Made by a program: the position numbers and the translations under genes | Shown: piece after piece, positions 7,720-16,579 of the stretch | Layout: every line of letters starts with the position of its first letter | How positions within the stretch are numbered: position 1 is the first letter of the stretch | Assembly: GCF_013318015.2 (NCBI RefSeq) | Contig: NZ_CP115842.1 | Coordinates: forward strand, 1,983,001-2,047,000 | Length of the DNA stretch: 64,000 nt | Reading direction: 5' to 3' | From: Agrobacterium tumefaciens | Lineage (GTDB): Bacteria > Pseudomonadota > Alphaproteobacteria > Rhizobiales > Rhizobiaceae | Notes under the pieces: generated by a model | Seen by the model: only the letters and a program-made list of their open reading frames with translations | What the model was told of the DNA's origin: nothing | The model's database searches: none

Positions 7720-9212
7720 TGAGCAATCCGATACAGTCTATCGCTCTCGGTGAACGGCCCTCCGGTCGCACGCTGCTCACCGCAAGCTGGGTGGTCGGTC
7801 ATAAGGACGGGTCTCACCGGCTGTTGAAAAACGGCGAAGTGGTTTTCGAGAACGGCGAAATCCTTTTTGTCGGCCATGGCTTTCCGGGCGAGGTCGCGTG
7901 GCGCGTCGATTTCGGCAATGCCCTGATCAGCCCCGGCCTGATCGACCTCGATGCGCTTTCCGATTTCGATACGACTATTTTGGGGATCGACAATCACCCC
8001 GGCTGGGCGAAGGGCCGTGTATGGCCGCGCTCCTATGTCGAGGCCGGTCCTTACGAGATGTATTCCGAGGAGGAGCTTGCCTTCCAGAAACGTTTCGCCT
8101 TTGGCCAGCTTCTCCTCAACGGCATCACCACGGCGGCACCCATTGCCTCGCTGTTTTATCGTGAATGGGGAGAAACGGTCGCTGAATTCGAGGCTGCGGC
8201 CGATGCTGCCGGCGAACTTGGTCTCCGGGTCTATCTCAGCCCCGCCTTCCGCTCCGGCGGCATGGTGCTGGAAGAGCCGGGGCGCATGGTGCCCGTGTTC
8301 GACGAGGGACGCGGTCTTCAGGGGCTGAAAGAAGCCGTGTCGTTCATCGAACGGCAGACCGGAAGGCACGGTGATCTCGTCCGCGGCCTTCTCGCACCTG
8401 ATAGGGTTGAAACATCGACGCTCACCCTGCTGGAAAGAACCGATGCGGCCGCCCGTGACCTCGGCTGCAAATTCCGGCTGCATATGGCGCAGGGCACCAT
8501 GGAAGTTGACACGGTTCGCAAGCTGCATGGCTCGACTGCACCGGTGTGGCTCGCCAAGGCAGGCCTGCTTAGCGACCGCCTTATCGCGCCGCACGCCACC
8601 AATGCGACGCAGGAAGATCTGGCGCTCTATGCGGAAAATGGCGTGTCCATCGTCAACTGTCCGCTGGTGTCGGCCAGAAGCGGCAGTACGCTGTCGTCCT
8701 TCTCCGCGTGCCGGCAGCTTGGAATAAACATTGCGATGGGCACCGATACGGCGCCCGCCGACATGCTGATGAACCTGCTTGTCGGTCTCATCACCTGCCG
8801 CATCAATGACGGTGCTCCAGATAAGGTCCGCTCGGCCGATCTGTTCGACGCCGCCACGCTCGGCGGCGCTCGGGCGCTGGGTCGCTCCGATCTCGGGCAT
8901 CTTTCCAAGGGTGCGCGCGCCGATATCGTGGTCTTCGATCTGGATGACACGGTCATGGCACCGAGCCTCGATCCGATCACGACGATTGTCACTGGCGGTT
9001 CGGGCAAAATCACGCGCGCCGTGTTTGTCGATGGCCGTCTCTCCATGCGGGAAAGACAGGTCGCGAGCATCGACATGGCGAGCGCCCGCATTCAGGCGCA
9101 GGCACAGTTCGATGGGCTGATCGCGAAATATCCCGAGCGAAGCTGGGCCAATCCGCCCGTTTCGGAAATCTTCCCCCCGAGCTACCCGGTGGAGGTGAAT
9201 ACCAATGGATGA
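7716..9212 (+). CDS. Amidohydrolase-family protein without the HxH metal motif
   Basis: 498-residue COG0402-type protein that overlaps the previous gene by 4 bases. The fold markers remain: PGLID near 73, H256 in LHMAQG, H293 in PHATNATQ, D344 in MGTDTAP, and a C-terminal ADIVVFDLDD strand. The canonical DxHxH that supplies two metal ligands reads D77-L-D79-A-L81 instead. The remaining His/His/Asp set could still bind one metal, as in some subtype-III members, so the protein may be a divergent enzyme or a non-catalytic partner. The gap of two ligands is at an otherwise well-conserved strand end, so frameshift is unlikely. Confidence 0.82.
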   Translation: MMSNPIQSIALGERPSGRTLLTASWVVGHKDGSHRLLKNGEVVFENGEILFVGHGFPGEVAWRVDFGNALISPGLIDLDALSDFDTTILGIDNHPGWAKGRVWPRSYVEAGPYEMYSEEELAFQKRFAFGQLLLNGITTAAPIASLFYREWGETVAEFEAAADAAGELGLRVYLSPAFRSGGMVLEEPGRMVPVFDEGRGLQGLKEAVSFIERQTGRHGDLVRGLLAPDRVETSTLTLLERTDAAARDLGCKFRLHMAQGTMEVDTVRKLHGSTAPVWLAKAGLLSDRLIAPHATNATQEDLALYAENGVSIVNCPLVSARSGSTLSSFSACRQLGINIAMGTDTAPADMLMNLLVGLITCRINDGAPDKVRSADLFDAATLGGARALGRSDLGHLSKGARADIVVFDLDDTVMAPSLDPITTIVTGGSGKITRAVFVDGRLSMRERQVASIDMASARIQAQAQFDGLIAKYPERSWANPPVSEIFPPSYPVEVNTNG

Positions 9213-10188
9213 CATGAACCAGTCGGTTATCGATGTCCGCAATTTGAAAGTCGAGTTTCCCGGCCGCCGGGGAACGGTGACGGCACTTTCGGATATCAGC
9301 CTTTCCATCCGCCCCGGCGAAATCCTCGGTGTGGTCGGGGAGTCCGGTGCCGGAAAATCCATGACCGGCCTTGCGATACAGGGTTTGCTCGAAAAACCGG
9401 GCCGCATCGCGGATGGCGAAATATGGCTTGGGTCGCGTCGTATCGATCAACTCGATGACAGGGCGATGGAAAGCATCCGTGGCCGGGAAATCGGCGCGAT
9501 CTTTCAGGATCCGCTCACCTCACTCAATCCGCTGTTCACGGTTGGCGCGCAGCTCGTGGAGACGATCCGCCAGCATCTGCCACTTTCGAAAAGGGATGCA
9601 AAGGCACGCGCAGTCCAGCTTTTGCGTGATGTCGGTATCCCATCTCCGGAAGAGCGCGTCGATCACCATCCGCATCAATTCTCCGGTGGTATGCGCCAGC
9701 GCGTCGTCATAGCGCTCGCACTTGCGGCGTCGCCGAAACTGATCATCGCCGATGAACCGACGACGGCGCTTGACGTGTCGATCCAGGCGCAGATCATCTC
9801 GCTGCTGCGCAAGCTCTGCAAGGAAAAGCAGACGGCTGTCATGCTGGTCACCCATGATATGGGCGTCATCGCCGAAGCGGCCGATCGCGTTGCCGTGCTT
9901 TATGCTGGCAGGTTGATAGAGGTGGGGCCGGTCGAACAGGTTCTCCATGCGCCGAGGCACCCCTATACGCAGGGCCTGATGGCCTCCATTCCTTCGCTCG
10001 GCGCGCGAGTGGAACGGCTCAACCAGATCGACGGTGCCATGCCGCGTCTCGACGCCATCCCGCCCGGATGCGCCTTCAATCCGCGCTGCGGGTTCTCAGG
10101 ACCGCGTTGTCTTCGCGAGCGGCCGGAACTGGAAGCGGTGGGTGATGGCGCCAGCGCTTGCTGGATGAATGCAGGAGGTACAGCATGA
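9205..10188 (+). CDS. ABC transporter ATP-binding protein, DppD type
   Basis: ATPase of the dipeptide-type importer, 327 residues. It shows Walker A GESGAGKS near 46, Q-loop FQDPLTSLNP, signature FSGGMRQR, Walker B LIIADEPTTALD and the switch histidine in THDMG. The C-terminal oligopeptide-transporter extension (HPYTQGLMASIP, then PPGCAFNPRC...C) carries the cysteine cluster typical of DppD/OppD. It overlaps the preceding amidohydrolase gene by 8 bases, so it is part of one transcription unit. Confidence 0.94.
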   Translation: MDDMNQSVIDVRNLKVEFPGRRGTVTALSDISLSIRPGEILGVVGESGAGKSMTGLAIQGLLEKPGRIADGEIWLGSRRIDQLDDRAMESIRGREIGAIFQDPLTSLNPLFTVGAQLVETIRQHLPLSKRDAKARAVQLLRDVGIPSPEERVDHHPHQFSGGMRQRVVIALALAASPKLIIADEPTTALDVSIQAQIISLLRKLCKEKQTAVMLVTHDMGVIAEAADRVAVLYAGRLIEVGPVEQVLHAPRHPYTQGLMASIPSLGARVERLNQIDGAMPRLDAIPPGCAFNPRCGFSGPRCLRERPELEAVGDGASACWMNAGGTA

Positions 10189-11195
10189 ACACGCCCGTTC
10201 AAAGAACACCCGCATTGACGGTCAAGGGCCTCACCAAGACCTTCGATGTCTCTGCCCCATGGCTCAACCGGATCATTGAGCGCAAGCCCCGGCAATTCGT
10301 CCAGGCCGTAAACGACATCGATTTTACGGTTCCGGCGGGCGGCTGTCTCAGCATCGTAGGGGAAAGCGGCTGCGGCAAGTCCACGGTTGCCCGTCTGGTG
10401 ACCGGGCTGTTCCGGCCAAGCGCGGGTGATTTCCACTTCGCCAAGGGTCGCAAGGATACACCGCTTTCGGCGCAGATGATCTTTCAGGATCCCTATGCCT
10501 CGCTCAATCCGCGCTGGCGGGTGAAGAATATCATTGCCGAACCCATCCGCGAACTGAAACTTCGTGCGACCCGGGCCGAGACCATGGAACGGGTGGAGGA
10601 ACTGTTGCTGACGGTTGGTCTGTCTGCTTCGGACGGCGAAAAGTTTCCGCACGAATTTTCAGGCGGCCAGCGTCAGCGCATCTCCATTGCCCGCGCTTTG
10701 GCAAGTGAGCCCGAGTTTCTGGTCTGTGACGAGCCGACATCGGCACTCGATGTATCGGTGCAGGCGCAGGTGCTGAACCTGATGCGACGCCTTCAGGACG
10801 AGTTGGGGCTGACCTATCTGTTCATCAGCCACGACATGAGCGTGGTTCGCCACATGTCGGATCGCATCGCGGTCATGTATCTTGGCCGCATTGTGGAGGA
10901 GGGCGACACGGAGGAGCTGTTCGCCCGCCCGCGTCACCCCTATACCCAGCTTCTGCTGCAGACCATTCCCAATATCGACGCGCCGCGCCGTGACCGGGAA
11001 CTGGTTGCCGGTGAAGTTCCAAGCCCGCTCAAACCGCCATCGGGATGCACGTTTCATCCGCGTTGCCCGCTTGCAACGGCGCGCTGTTCGGCGGAGGTGC
11101 CAAAGGTGCGCACGCTTGTCGGCGGCACACGTGTCGCCTGCCATCTGGTGGCGGACGAAGAAGAGCGGGTTGTGAAGGAAAGAGAACTCGTCTGA
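10185..11195 (+). CDS. ABC transporter ATP-binding protein, DppF type
   Basis: Second ATPase, 336 residues, partner of the DppD-type subunit. Walker A GESGCGKS, Q-loop FQDPYASLNP, signature FSGGQRQR, Walker B FLVCDEPTSALD and SHDMSVV are all intact, followed by the C-terminal HPYTQ...CTFHPRCP extension. The ATG at 10185 overlaps the upstream stop (ATGA) and has AGGAGG at the right distance; longer in-frame starts lie inside the previous gene. The gene is convergent with the GntR regulator, with only 8 bases between the stop codons. Confidence 0.94.
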   Translation: MNTPVQRTPALTVKGLTKTFDVSAPWLNRIIERKPRQFVQAVNDIDFTVPAGGCLSIVGESGCGKSTVARLVTGLFRPSAGDFHFAKGRKDTPLSAQMIFQDPYASLNPRWRVKNIIAEPIRELKLRATRAETMERVEELLLTVGLSASDGEKFPHEFSGGQRQRISIARALASEPEFLVCDEPTSALDVSVQAQVLNLMRRLQDELGLTYLFISHDMSVVRHMSDRIAVMYLGRIVEEGDTEELFARPRHPYTQLLLQTIPNIDAPRRDRELVAGEVPSPLKPPSGCTFHPRCPLATARCSAEVPKVRTLVGGTRVACHLVADEEERVVKERELV

Positions 11196-11207
11196 CCGTC
11201 GGGTCAG
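11192..11207. repeat. Small inverted repeat over two convergent stop codons
   Basis: CTGACC (11192-11197) and GGTCAG (11202-11207) pair perfectly across the stops of the ABC operon and the GntR gene. There is no T-run; it may be a weak bidirectional transcription end. Confidence 0.35.
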
Positions 11208-11881
11208 GCGAGTGCGGCGCGCAGATCGTGGGAAAGGTCGCGGATTTCGCTGAGATCGAGTTCCGCTTCCACATGTTCCAGATGGTGGGTCATCAGATGC
11301 GTGGCTTTCGCCGGGTCGTTATTGGCAATCGCATCGACGATTTCCGCATGCTCGTCCGGTCCGCAATTGAAGCGGTCGGTGTTGCGGTAAACGGCGGTGA
11401 TGAGGGAGGAACGCGAAATGAGGTCGCGCATGGTGGTGAACAGGAAATCGGAACCGGCCGTTTCCGCAAGCAGCAGATGGAACCCGCCGGAGAGCTTGAT
11501 GATATCTGTGGTGATGTTGTGAGCATTGGCCACGCGCTCCTTGGCGACATGGTCGCGAAGCCGTTTCAGATCGGCCTTGGTGGCCGATTTGCACAGACGT
11601 TCAACGACACATTGCTCCACGGTACGGCGCACGAAGAACACGTCTCTGGCTTCTTCGACCGATGGTTTCGAAACGAAGGCGCCGCGATTGGGAACGATAG
11701 TGACGAGACCGTCGCGCTCCAGAACGGACAGGGCCTGACGGATACGTGCACGGCTGACACTAAAAATTGTCGCCAGTTGTTCTTCCTTCAGCTGCACGCC
11801 GGGACGCAGCCGCCGCTCAGCGATGGACAGCCAGACTTTCTCGACAATTTGCTGTGTGGACTGGCCGTTCTGCTCGGTCAT
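11204..11881 (-). CDS. GntR family (FCD) transcriptional regulator of the island
   Basis: 225-residue FadR-type regulator. Residues 10-75 form the winged helix (EEQLATIFSVSRARIRQALS, then LVTIVPNRGAFVS), and 80-215 form the all-helical FCD ligand domain with His residues in GFHLLLAE, DEHAEI and MTHHLEH that can hold a metal. FCD regulators usually bind a small carboxylate or amide and release DNA. Its own upstream region carries ATTGTCAACAAT, and the same palindrome occurs at other island control points, which supports autoregulation and control of this gene set. Confidence 0.9.
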   Translation of the reverse strand: MTEQNGQSTQQIVEKVWLSIAERRLRPGVQLKEEQLATIFSVSRARIRQALSVLERDGLVTIVPNRGAFVSKPSVEEARDVFFVRRTVEQCVVERLCKSATKADLKRLRDHVAKERVANAHNITTDIIKLSGGFHLLLAETAGSDFLFTTMRDLISRSSLITAVYRNTDRFNCGPDEHAEIVDAIANNDPAKATHLMTHHLEHVEAELDLSEIRDLSHDLRAALA

Positions 11882-11961
11882 TTTGTTCGCTCTCCATTAG
11901 GGTTAGAAAAGCGTGATGCCGCCGAAAAAGTCAACTGTTTCAACAGGGTTTTGGTTGCATA

Positions 11962-11988
11962 ATTGTCAACAATATGAAACAATATTGT
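11962..11988. promoter_or_regulatory. Operator in the divergent gntR / flavin-reductase promoter
   Basis: ATTGTCAACAAT (11962-11973) is identical to the left half of the 2740 operator. An overlapping inverted repeat, ACAATAT (11969-11975) and ATATTGT (11982-11988), extends it towards the rightward gene. AT-rich sequence with a TATACTATAA stretch follows, a possible -10 region. Confidence 0.65.
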
Positions 11989-12010
11989 ATACTATAAACG
12001 GGAAAACGTC

Positions 12011-12640
12011 ATGGAATTCGACTTCACCACGCTTGAGCCACAGAGCCGCTATCGGTTGCTGACGAATTTTATTGGTCCACGGCCGATAGCGCTTGTCACG
12101 ACCCGCTCGGAAGCGGGCCACAACAATGCAGCGCCGATGAGCTTTTTCAACGTCTTCTCCCATGATCCGCCCATCGTTGTTCTCGGAATCCAGCCGCGTC
12201 TGAATGGCGAGGAGAAGGACACGATGGCCAATATTCGCCGCACCGGCGAGTTTGTCGTCAACATGGTCGATATGACTATTTCCGAACATATGCTTGTCTG
12301 CGGCCTCGGTTTCGACAGCGAGGTCGACGAACTTTCCATGGCGCAGCTGACGCCGACGCCCTGCAACAAGATCGATGCAAGCTTTGCAGCGGAATCGCCC
12401 TGCGCCTTCGAGTGCCGGGTGGAGCGTCTGATCGATTATCCGCGGCGGACGCTGGTGCTGGGGGAGGTCGTGCACATGCATGTCCACAGGGACTGCCTCG
12501 ACAAGGAGGGGCATTATGTCGATCCGGACCGATACCAGCCGATCGCACGCCTCCATGCCGACAATTACATTACCTCGGATCGCCAGTTCGTCTTGAAGGC
12601 GCCCCCGATTACCGACTTCATCAAGCCAGATGGCAAGTGA
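12011..12640 (+). CDS. Flavin reductase-like / flavoredoxin family protein
   Basis: 209-residue FMN-binding split-barrel protein. Matches to the family include the N-terminal RPIALVTTRSEAGHNNAAPMSFFNVFSHDPP stretch (residues about 25-55, phosphate and isoalloxazine contacts) and a TGEFVVNM-type strand near 78. Such proteins reduce FMN for a partner monooxygenase or act as flavin-dependent isomerases/reductases. It is divergent from gntR with the shared operator, and 22 bases upstream of the racemase-like gene, so it is probably part of the same pathway. No monooxygenase is seen nearby. Confidence 0.82.
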   Translation: MEFDFTTLEPQSRYRLLTNFIGPRPIALVTTRSEAGHNNAAPMSFFNVFSHDPPIVVLGIQPRLNGEEKDTMANIRRTGEFVVNMVDMTISEHMLVCGLGFDSEVDELSMAQLTPTPCNKIDASFAAESPCAFECRVERLIDYPRRTLVLGEVVHMHVHRDCLDKEGHYVDPDRYQPIARLHADNYITSDRQFVLKAPPITDFIKPDGK

Positions 12641-12662
12641 CAGTCCCGAAAGGCTGACCTGA

Positions 12663-13379
12663 ATGCATATTCGTCTCATCAACCCAAACTCAACCGCCTC
12701 AATGACGGCGCAGGCGCTCGAGAGCGCCTTGCGCGTCAGGCAGGCGGATACGAAGATTTCCGCTGCAAATCCTGTCGATACGCCGGTCAGTATTGAAGGC
12801 GGGGCCGATGAGGCGCTGGCTGTTCCCGGCATGCTGGAGGAAATTCGCAAGGGCGAGCGGCTGGGCGTCGATGCCTATGTCATTGCCTGCTTTGATGATC
12901 CGGGCCTGCATGCGGCGCGTGAAGTTGCGCGTGGTCCCGTGATCGGCATCTGCCAGGCCGGCATTCAGGTTGCGATGACGATCAGCCGCCGCTTTTCCAT
13001 CATCACAACGCTGCCGCGCTCCATCCCCATTATCGAAGATCTCGTCGATAGCTACGGTGCACAGCGGCATTGCCGCAGGGTTCGTGCCATCAATCTGCCG
13101 GTGCTGGGTCTTGAAGAGGATCCGCTTGCAGCCGAGGCGATGTTGATCCGTGAAATCGAAGCGGCCAAGAAAGAAGATGCGGCAGAAGCCATCATCCTCG
13201 GTTGCGCCGGCATGTCCGCACTGTGCGACAGGCTGCGCGAGGCAACCGGCGTCCCTGTCATCGATGGTGTCACGGCCGCCGTCAAGCTGGCCGAAGCCCT
13301 GGTGGGCGCGGGTTACGTGACATCCAAGGTCAATGCCTATGATTATCCGCGGGTGAAGGAAACCAAGCTCGTCGCCTGA
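12663..13379 (+). CDS. Hydantoin racemase-like Asp/Glu racemase family protein
   Basis: 238-residue member of the Asp/Glu/hydantoin racemase superfamily. Two catalytic cysteines can be placed: C76 in ACFDDPG and C181 in LGCAGMS, the same numbers I recall for Sinorhizobium hydantoin racemase. N-terminal INPNS is the usual substrate-loop motif. Hydantoin racemases interconvert D- and L-5-substituted hydantoins, so a cyclic ureide or imide substrate for the island is suggested. No classical hydantoinase or carbamoylase is present, so related activities (maleate-isomerase-like or other racemases) remain possible. Confidence 0.85.
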   Translation: MHIRLINPNSTASMTAQALESALRVRQADTKISAANPVDTPVSIEGGADEALAVPGMLEEIRKGERLGVDAYVIACFDDPGLHAAREVARGPVIGICQAGIQVAMTISRRFSIITTLPRSIPIIEDLVDSYGAQRHCRRVRAINLPVLGLEEDPLAAEAMLIREIEAAKKEDAAEAIILGCAGMSALCDRLREATGVPVIDGVTAAVKLAEALVGAGYVTSKVNAYDYPRVKETKLVA

Positions 13380-13494
13380 CCGGGAAAGGCGGGTGCGGCA
13401 AAGCGCCTCCACGGCGTTTGCGACAAAGCTCGCCTCGCTCTAGTGTCTGCTTTCGCGCCGGTCCGCAGAATGGCCGCGCGGGATGGGAGGCAGG

Positions 13495-14430
13495 ATGATC
13501 GACAAGCTGGAGTTTTTCATTGCACTTGCGCGCGCGGAGCATTTCGGGCGGGCCGCGGAGGAGTGCGGCATCTCGCAGCCGACGCTGTCTGCGGCCATCC
13601 GGCAACTGGAAGATCAGCTCGGTGTCGTGCTCGTCGTGCGCGCGGCCCGATATCAGGGCCTGACGCCGGAGGGGCAGCGGGTTCTCGAATGGGCAAGGCG
13701 TATCGTTGCCGATACACGTACCATGCGGGAGGAAATGCGGGCTGCGCGCAAAGGTCTCGCCGGCCATATCCGGCTTGCCGTCATCCCCACCGCTCTCGCC
13801 ATGGTGCCCAGGCTCACCGAACCCTTTCAGGCGCGCCACCCGGCAGTCACGTTTTCCGTCACCTCCCGCACGTCGTTGCAGGTTCTCAGCCAGATCGAAA
13901 ATCTCGAAATCGACGCGGGAATCACCTATCTCGACAACGAACCTCTGGGCCGGGTAACGACGGTTCCGCTTTACTCGGAGCGATATCACCTGATTGCGGC
14001 AGCAGGCACGCCCCTTGCCGATCAAGAGAGCGTGACCTGGAAGCAGGTTTCTGGTCTTCGGCTTTGCCTATTGACTTCCGACATGCAAAACCGCCGCATT
14101 ATCAACAAGCACATGGCCGAAGCGGGTGTTGAAGCGAAACCCACGCTCGAGTCCAATTCGATGATTGTACTGTTTTCCCATATCCGAACCGGACAATGGG
14201 CTTCAATTATGCCGCGTAACATCGCGGAATCGTTTGGTTTTCCAAAGCAGATCCGAATGATCCCGATTGTCGAGCCCGATGCCGAGCATCTTGTCGGCCT
14301 CATCGCTACCTATCGTGAACCGCATACGCCACTCGTTTCCGCACTGCTGCATGAGGCCCGATTGCGCGTCGCGGCCTCCGCTTTTGATAGAAATTTCCTA
14401 TCGACTGACGGAAAGACGATATTGACCTGA
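13495..14430 (+). CDS. LysR family regulator, probably of formate dehydrogenase
   Basis: 311-residue LysR-type regulator. The N-terminal helix-turn-helix (FFIALARAEHFGRAAEECGI, SQPTLSAAIRQLE) covers residues 5-60, and the effector domain follows from about 88. The start at 13495 has GGGAGG 4 bases upstream. It directly precedes fdsGBAD in the same orientation with a 112-base gap; a LysR gene next to fds is known in other bacteria (FdsR), so regulation of formate oxidation is the best guess. The gap may hold the operator, but I could not pick a clear T-N11-A site. Confidence 0.85.
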   Translation: MIDKLEFFIALARAEHFGRAAEECGISQPTLSAAIRQLEDQLGVVLVVRAARYQGLTPEGQRVLEWARRIVADTRTMREEMRAARKGLAGHIRLAVIPTALAMVPRLTEPFQARHPAVTFSVTSRTSLQVLSQIENLEIDAGITYLDNEPLGRVTTVPLYSERYHLIAAAGTPLADQESVTWKQVSGLRLCLLTSDMQNRRIINKHMAEAGVEAKPTLESNSMIVLFSHIRTGQWASIMPRNIAESFGFPKQIRMIPIVEPDAEHLVGLIATYREPHTPLVSALLHEARLRVAASAFDRNFLSTDGKTILT

Positions 14431-14542
14431 TCTTGCTCCGCTCGCCATTCTTTCGCCATCAGGCAGCGCGGCGCGCCGGACAAGGATGTGGAGGTCCTCC
14501 GGTTCAAACGCCCGCCACCTGTCGGTTTGGGAGGACTGGCTC

Positions 14543-15022
14543 ATGAATATTCGTGCTGTCGCCGCAGATGAGGCGACGCGTGTGCAGGCTATCATTGACG
14601 ACTGTCTGCATATGGAAGGGCCAATGCTGCCCATCCTGCACAGGGTGCAGGAAGAATTCGGCTATGTGCCTGATAGCGTCAAACAGGTGATCGCCCTGGC
14701 CCTCAACGTATCGCGTGCCGAAGTGCATGGTGTTGTGAGCTTCTATCCCGATTTTCGCGACCATCCCCGCGGGCGCCATGTGCTGAAGCTCTGTCGGGCC
14801 GAGGCTTGCCAGTCGATGGGCTGCGAGTCTCTTGCCGACACCATCAAGGGGAAACTTGGTCTCGACTGGCACCAGACGGCAAAGGATGGCTCGGTCACAC
14901 TCGAGCCGGTCTTCTGTCTCGGACTCTGCGCCCAGGCACCCGCGCTGATGCTGGATGGCGAGGTTCATGCCAGAGTGGATGAGCACTGTCTTGGCGACAT
15001 TCTGGCGGAGGTGCGTCGATGA
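14543..15022 (+). CDS. fdsG: NAD-dependent formate dehydrogenase gamma subunit
   Basis: NuoE-like 159-residue subunit of the cytosolic molybdenum formate dehydrogenase; it holds one [2Fe-2S] cluster that passes electrons to the FdsB flavin subunit. Cluster ligands are C84 and C89 (CRAEAC) and the pair in FCLGLC near 125/129, exact NuoE spacing. HRVQEEFGYVP and EVHGVVSFYPDF are family motifs. The ATG at 14543 has GGGAGG 8 bases upstream; a longer in-frame start would run into the intergenic region. Its stop overlaps the fdsB start (ATGA). Confidence 0.93.
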   Translation: MNIRAVAADEATRVQAIIDDCLHMEGPMLPILHRVQEEFGYVPDSVKQVIALALNVSRAEVHGVVSFYPDFRDHPRGRHVLKLCRAEACQSMGCESLADTIKGKLGLDWHQTAKDGSVTLEPVFCLGLCAQAPALMLDGEVHARVDEHCLGDILAEVRR

Positions 15023-16575
15023 GCGTGACCGTTTTTGTGCCTTGCGATTCCGCAGCACTCGCCGTTGGTGCCGACCGCGTTGCCGAAGCAATCCAGGGTG
15101 AGGCCGCGGCCCGCAATCTTGATATTCGCCTTGTCCGCAACGGTTCGCGCGGCCTGCTCTGGCTTGAAGTGCTGGTAGAGGTCGACACCCATCATGGCCG
15201 CGTTGCTTATGGTCCGGTCAAAGCTTCTGATGTTTCCGGGCTGTTCGATGCGGATTTTCTTCATGGCGGCGATCATGCGCTCTGTCTTGGGCTGACCGAA
15301 GAAATCCCTTTCCTGAAGAATCAGACGCGCCTGACGTTTGCGCGCTGCGGCGTGACCGATCCGCTTTCGCTGGAAGACTACCGTGCCAACAAGGGCATGA
15401 AGGGGCTGGAGAGAGCCGTTGCACTCACCCCCGCGGAGATCGTCAAACAGGTCACCGATAGCGGCCTTCGCGGACGGGGTGGCGCCGGTTTTCCGACCGG
15501 TATCAAGTGGAAAACCGTGGCGGATGCCACCGCTGATCAGAAATACATTGTCTGCAATGCGGATGAGGGCGACAGCGGCACCTTTGCCGACCGCATGATC
15601 ATGGAAGGCGATCCCTTTGTTCTTATTGAGGGCATGGCCATTGCCGGCCTCGCGGTTGGTGCAACGAAGGGCTACATCTACACCCGCTCCGAATATCCCC
15701 ATGCCGTTAGGACGATGGAAAAAGCCATCGACATTGCCCTGCGAGAAGGGGTGATCGGCGCGTCTGTGCTGGGTTCGGGTCGCGCGTTCGATCTCGAGGT
15801 GCGCATGGGCGCCGGAGCCTATGTATGCGGTGAGGAAACCTCGCTTCTCAACAGTCTCGAAGGCAAGCGCGGCACGGTGCGCGCCAAGCCGCCGCTTCCC
15901 GCCCTGCAGGGGCTGTTCGGCAAGCCGACGGTAGTCAACAATGTCATTTCTCTTTCTTCGATCCCTGTGATCATGGATCGCGGCGCGGCGTTCTACCGGG
16001 ATTTCGGCATTGGTCGTTCGCACGGCACAATCCCGATCCAGCTTGCCGGAAACATCAGACATGGCGGGCTTTACGAGACCGCTTTCGGTCTGCCGCTCGG
16101 GCAATTGGTCAACGAGATCGGCGGCGGTACCATTACTGGCCGGCCGGTCAAGGCGGTTCAGGTCGGCGGCCCATTGGGCGCTTATTTCCCGGTGTCGCTG
16201 TTTGATACGCTGTTCGACTACGAGGCATTTACCGCCGCTGGCGGCCTGATCGGTCATGCCGGCATTGTCGTCTTTGACGACACCGCCGATATGCTGCGCC
16301 AGGCGCGTTTTGCCCTGGAATTCTGTGCCGTCGAAAGTTGCGGAAAGTGTACGCCATGCCGGATCGGTTCGACACGCGGTGTCGAGACGGTGGACAAGAT
16401 TTCCCTTGGAATAGAAGCAGAGCGAAATACGGCGCTGCTTGAGGATCTCTGCGAAACCATGAAGTTCGGTTCGCTCTGCGCGCTAGGCGGATTCACGCCT
16501 TATCCCGTGATGAGCGCGCTCAGGCACTTCCCGCAGGATTTTGCACCCATCCCACGTGTCGAAGCGGCGGAGTGA
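15019..16575 (+). CDS. fdsB: NAD-dependent formate dehydrogenase beta subunit
   Basis: NuoF-like 518-residue subunit that binds FMN, NAD and one [4Fe-4S] cluster and transfers electrons from formate to NAD+. An N-terminal thioredoxin-like part (1-115) precedes the flavin/NAD domain: GLRGRGGAGFPTGIKW, NADEGDSGTFADR, and GAGAYVCGEETSLLNSLEG. The cluster motif CAVESCGKCTPCRIGS lies near residue 440, with a distal cysteine in GSLCALGG. All ligands are present. It overlaps fdsG by 4 bases and is 4 bases from the fdsA start. Confidence 0.95.
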   Translation: MSVTVFVPCDSAALAVGADRVAEAIQGEAAARNLDIRLVRNGSRGLLWLEVLVEVDTHHGRVAYGPVKASDVSGLFDADFLHGGDHALCLGLTEEIPFLKNQTRLTFARCGVTDPLSLEDYRANKGMKGLERAVALTPAEIVKQVTDSGLRGRGGAGFPTGIKWKTVADATADQKYIVCNADEGDSGTFADRMIMEGDPFVLIEGMAIAGLAVGATKGYIYTRSEYPHAVRTMEKAIDIALREGVIGASVLGSGRAFDLEVRMGAGAYVCGEETSLLNSLEGKRGTVRAKPPLPALQGLFGKPTVVNNVISLSSIPVIMDRGAAFYRDFGIGRSHGTIPIQLAGNIRHGGLYETAFGLPLGQLVNEIGGGTITGRPVKAVQVGGPLGAYFPVSLFDTLFDYEAFTAAGGLIGHAGIVVFDDTADMLRQARFALEFCAVESCGKCTPCRIGSTRGVETVDKISLGIEAERNTALLEDLCETMKFGSLCALGGFTPYPVMSALRHFPQDFAPIPRVEAAE

Positions 16576-16579
16576 GACC

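Noticed and set aside
7566..9407. Long open frame antisense to the amidohydrolase and ATPase genes
   Set aside because: Low-complexity composition without motifs, running across two well-supported genes on the other strand.
11976..12002. TGAAAC in the gntR operator region as a possible ECF promoter
   Set aside because: Bases 17 positions on read ACGG, not CGTA, so it does not fit the motif seen in the lipid island.
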